From Pseudomonadaceae bacterium (GTDB lineage Bacteria > Pseudomonadota > Alphaproteobacteria > UBA2136 > UBA6156): a stretch of 64,000 nucleotides of DNA. Shown here piece by piece: positions 61,385-64,000 of the stretch; position 1 is the first letter of the stretch; every line of letters begins with the position of its first letter. The translations under genes were made by a program, and so were the position numbers. The DNA is taken from the NCBI GenBank assembly GCA_024236095.1, contig JACKLD010000012.1:62001-126000 (forward strand), read 5' to 3'. The notes below the pieces were generated by a model. The model was not told the origin of the DNA. It was given only the letters and a program-made list of their open reading frames with translations, and ran no database searches.

Positions 61385-63463
61385 CTAAGCCGTCTCCGCA
61401 AGCCCGCCCATCTTCAACTCCAACGCTTCCAGTTCCCGCAGGCGGTCGCGGAGCGTGGCGGCCTTCTCAAAATCGAGGTCTTCCGCCGCCTTGAACATCA
61501 GCTTGCGCACCTGTTCCACCTCGCGGGGCAGGTCGGTAATCCCTTTCCGCAGCGCCTCCCGCGCGGCGTCGCGGCTGGCAGCCAGCACATCCTGCTCACG
61601 GCCTGCCCCCACAATCCCCTCGCTTACCTTGCGGACGATGCTGGTGGGGGTGATGCCGTGTTCATCATTGAACGCCACCTGCTTGGCCCGCCGCCGCGCA
61701 CATTCGTCCAGCATCGCCTGCATGCTGTCGGTCACGCTGTCGGCATATAAAATGGCGCGCCCTTCCACATTCCGCGCCGCCCGTCCCACGGTCTGGATAA
61801 GACTGGTGGAGCTGCGCAAAAACCCTTCCTTGTCGGCGTCCAAAATCGCCACCAACGCCACTTCCGGAATATCCAACCCCTCGCGCAACAGGTTGATGCC
61901 CACCAGCACGTCATACGCCCCCAGGCGCAAATCCCGCACAATTTCAGCGCGCTCCAGCGTCTCAATGTCACTGTGCAAATAGCGTACCCGCACCCCATGC
62001 TCGGTCAGATAGTCGGTGAGTTGCTCGGCCATCTTCTTGGTCAGCGTGGTCACCAAAACCCGAAAGCCCGCCGCCACCGTGGCCTGAATTTCCGCCATCA
62101 GGTCATCCACCTGCCCGGCCACGGGCTTGATGACCACCTCGGGGTCGACCAACCCCGTGGGCCGCACCACCTGCTCGGTAATCGCCACGCTCTCGTCATT
62201 GCGCGCCTTGGCGAAGCAATCTCCCAGATCCTTCACATCATCAATCGCCAACCCCGCCCGCCGCAACTCGTGCACCGCAGGTGTCGCACTCACATACACC
62301 GTCTGCGGCCGCCGCGCGTCCCATTCCTCAAAGGTCAACGGGCGGTTGTCCACCGCGCTGGGCAGGCGGAAGCCGTACTCCACCAGCGTCTTCTTGCGCA
62401 CCGCATCCCCCCGGCTCATCCCGCCAATCTGGGGGATGGTCACATGGCTTTCATCCACAAACACCAACGCATCGTCGGGCAGATAATCAAACAGCGTCGG
62501 CGGCGGCTCTCCCGGCGCCCGCCCGGTCAGATGACGGCTGTAATTCTCAATCCCCTTGCAGGTGCCGGTGGCTTCCATCATTTCCAAATCAAACTGGGTG
62601 CGCTCGCGCAGGCGTTGCTCTTCCAGCAACTTGCCTTGGGCCACCAGTTCGGCCAGCCGTTCCTTCAACTCTTTCTTGATGGCGCTCATCGCGCTTTGCA
62701 TCGCCGGCTTGGGGGTCACGTAGTGGCTGTTGGGATAAACCGTCACCTCTTTTTCCTCGGCCAGCACTTCGCCGGTCAACGGGTCGAACTGGATGATACG
62801 CTCAATCTCATCGCCAAAGAACATCACCCGCCACGCCGCATCCTCCATGTGGCTGGGGAAAACCTCCACCAACTCGCCCTTGGCATTGAAGCCCCCACGC
62901 TCCAGCACGAAGTTGTTGCGGGTGTAGTGCAAATCCACCAACTTCTTCAGCAACGCATCGCGGTCAATCACGTCGCCCACCCGCAGCGGCAGCACCATGC
63001 GCTCGTAGTACTCACGGTCACCGATCCCGTAAATGCAGCTCACGCTGGCCACCACAATCACGTCGCGCCGTTCAATCAGTGCGCGGGTGGCGCTGTGGCG
63101 CAACCGGTCAATCTGCTCGTTGATGTCGGCGGTTTTCTCAATATAGGTATCACTGCGCGGCACATAGGCTTCCGGCTGATAATAGTCATAGTAGCTCACA
63201 AAGTACTCCACCGCATTGTCGGGGAAGAAGTGCTTGAACTCCTCATACAACTGCGCCGCCAAGGTCTTGTTGTGCGCCAAAATCAACGCGGGCTTGCCGG
63301 TTTTGGCAATCACGTTGGCCATGCTGAAGGTCTTGCCGCTGCCGGTCACCCCCAGCAACACGCTGTCGCGCCGTCCCTCGCCCACCCAGCGTACCAGGTC
63401 GGCAATCGCCTTTGGCTGGTCGCCTGCCGGGGCGTAGTCGGTATGGAGGGTCAGCGCGCTCAT
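61385..63463 (-). CDS. uvrB: Excinuclease ABC subunit B
   Basis: Damage-verifying helicase-like subunit of nucleotide excision repair. The 692-residue protein has Walker A GVTGSGKTF, the beta-hairpin region with YYDYYQPEAYVP, FVDESHVTIPQI (Walker B-like) and helicase motifs V and VI (GINLLREGLDIPEV, QTVGRAARNVEG). A C-terminal UVR domain (EDLDFEKAATLRDRL) contacts UvrC. Full length. It lies 32 nt after the glycosyltransferase gene on the same strand. Confidence 0.98.
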   Translation of the reverse strand: MSALTLHTDYAPAGDQPKAIADLVRWVGEGRRDSVLLGVTGSGKTFSMANVIAKTGKPALILAHNKTLAAQLYEEFKHFFPDNAVEYFVSYYDYYQPEAYVPRSDTYIEKTADINEQIDRLRHSATRALIERRDVIVVASVSCIYGIGDREYYERMVLPLRVGDVIDRDALLKKLVDLHYTRNNFVLERGGFNAKGELVEVFPSHMEDAAWRVMFFGDEIERIIQFDPLTGEVLAEEKEVTVYPNSHYVTPKPAMQSAMSAIKKELKERLAELVAQGKLLEEQRLRERTQFDLEMMEATGTCKGIENYSRHLTGRAPGEPPPTLFDYLPDDALVFVDESHVTIPQIGGMSRGDAVRKKTLVEYGFRLPSAVDNRPLTFEEWDARRPQTVYVSATPAVHELRRAGLAIDDVKDLGDCFAKARNDESVAITEQVVRPTGLVDPEVVIKPVAGQVDDLMAEIQATVAAGFRVLVTTLTKKMAEQLTDYLTEHGVRVRYLHSDIETLERAEIVRDLRLGAYDVLVGINLLREGLDIPEVALVAILDADKEGFLRSSTSLIQTVGRAARNVEGRAILYADSVTDSMQAMLDECARRRAKQVAFNDEHGITPTSIVRKVSEGIVGAGREQDVLAASRDAAREALRKGITDLPREVEQVRKLMFKAAEDLDFEKAATLRDRLRELEALELKMGGLAETA

Positions 63464-63495
63464 GCCGCCACCTTACAAACGCCGACCTCAAAAAG

Positions 63496-64000
63496 CTAGA
63501 AAGACTTGTAAAAACCCTCAATCGCCGCCAACGCCCGCTTGGGCGCAAACGGGCTCATGTCCCACGGCACCCGCACAGGCGGTTGCTTGGCCGCCGCCCG
63601 CAACGCCTTGGCCATGCTGCCCACATGCCCCGCCTCGGCCCAGCCCACCTTGTAATCGGCCAGAAACTCCTGCGGCCCCTGCGTGGTGCTGCACACCAGC
63701 CGGCAGCCTGCCGCCATCGCTTCCAAAATGGTCAGCCCAAACGGCTCATAGCGCGCCGCACTCACATAGGTGTGCCAACGGGGGTAGAGGGCTTCCACGT
63801 TCTCCACAAATCCCAACAGACTGATACGCCCGTCACCCATCGCCAGCTTTTCCAATTCCGCCCGCTGCGGGCCTTGCCCCACAATCTCCAACGCCACCTT
63901 CTCGGTGCCCTTGGGGAACGCCTCCCGAAACGCCGCCACCAGAACATCCATGCCTTTCTTGTCCACCAGCCGCCCGACACTGCCAAACGTCACCACGCCT
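63496..64000 (-). CDS. Glycosyltransferase family 4, C-terminal part
   Basis: Truncated by the end of the window; about 167 C-terminal residues are visible. The GT-B nucleotide-sugar domain shows VTFGSVGRLVDKKGMDVL, LEIVGQGPQRAELE and the E-x7-E motif in YEPFGLTILEAM. This is a group 1 (GT4) transferase, probably acting on a glycolipid or polysaccharide precursor. The acceptor cannot be guessed without the N-terminal half. It is upstream of uvrB, probably by chance. Confidence 0.88.
   Translation of the reverse strand, partial: GVVTFGSVGRLVDKKGMDVLVAAFREAFPKGTEKVALEIVGQGPQRAELEKLAMGDGRISLLGFVENVEALYPRWHTYVSAARYEPFGLTILEAMAAGCRLVCSTTQGPQEFLADYKVGWAEAGHVGSMAKALRAAAKQPPVRVPWDMSPFAPKRALAAIEGFYKSF

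Noticed and set aside
1..64000. CRISPR array
   Set aside because: No series of regularly spaced direct repeats and no cas genes were seen.

Overview
The window reads as chromosomal DNA of a GC-rich proteobacterium, most likely an alphaproteobacterium or a close relative. This rests on gene content: an NfuA-type scaffold with an Nfu_N domain, a stand-alone prephenate dehydratase, a GldF/GldG fusion, a DUF3971/AsmA giant, an HTH protein, and a prfB that keeps its programmed frameshift. Species cannot be named from this sequence alone. Most of the window is dense housekeeping DNA with short intergenic gaps. Islands of AT-richer hypothetical genes interrupt it.

Layout. 1-4.1 kb: the tail of a surface-polysaccharide cluster (two-domain oxidoreductase, asparagine synthase). 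4.1-14.4 kb: an accessory island of secreted or surface proteins. It holds three paralogues with a constant N-terminus and a variable C-terminus, two copies of a small-protein plus tail-fibre-like cassette (one frameshifted), a protein with four GNVGIGT-type repeats, relics of a reverse-strand gene, a truncated regulator, and a complete IS5-type insertion that splits a small ORF. A tRNA-Leu closes the island. 14.5-28 kb: lipB, a lone VirB11-like ATPase, pyrG, secG, ppiD, an HTH protein with a palindrome upstream, ybjQ, pheA, a PAS-GGDEF cyclase and a DsbD-like reductase. 27.6-41.5 kb, mostly minus strand: DUF192 protein, AsmA-like giant, PBP1a followed by prfB, superoxide dismutase, nfuA, a gliding-type ABC fusion and a TPR protein. 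41.5-41.9 kb: an unusually hairpin-rich stretch. 42-46.5 kb: a dual ATPase, rlmE, rnhA and yqgE. 46.6-46.8 kb: a tRNA-Met preceded by a broken duplicate with a 38-nt insert.

The most unusual locus is 48.1-50.2 kb. One gene encodes an N-terminal XRE helix-turn-helix domain joined to a RuBisCO large-chain fold whose catalytic and metal-binding residues are replaced. A recognisable RuBisCO small subunit gene follows 5 nt later, and a 13-bp inverted repeat lies just upstream. The natural reading is a catalytically dead RuBisCO recruited as a ligand sensor for a DNA-binding regulator and keeping its small subunit. I know of no described example.

50.2-64 kb: an FTR1-type iron permease, ftsH, an unknown gene, glmM (the last two translationally coupled), a polar amino-acid ABC operon with three binding proteins but one permease and one ATPase, uvrC, uvrB and the end of a glycosyltransferase. 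No CRISPR array, rRNA or prophage structural module was seen.
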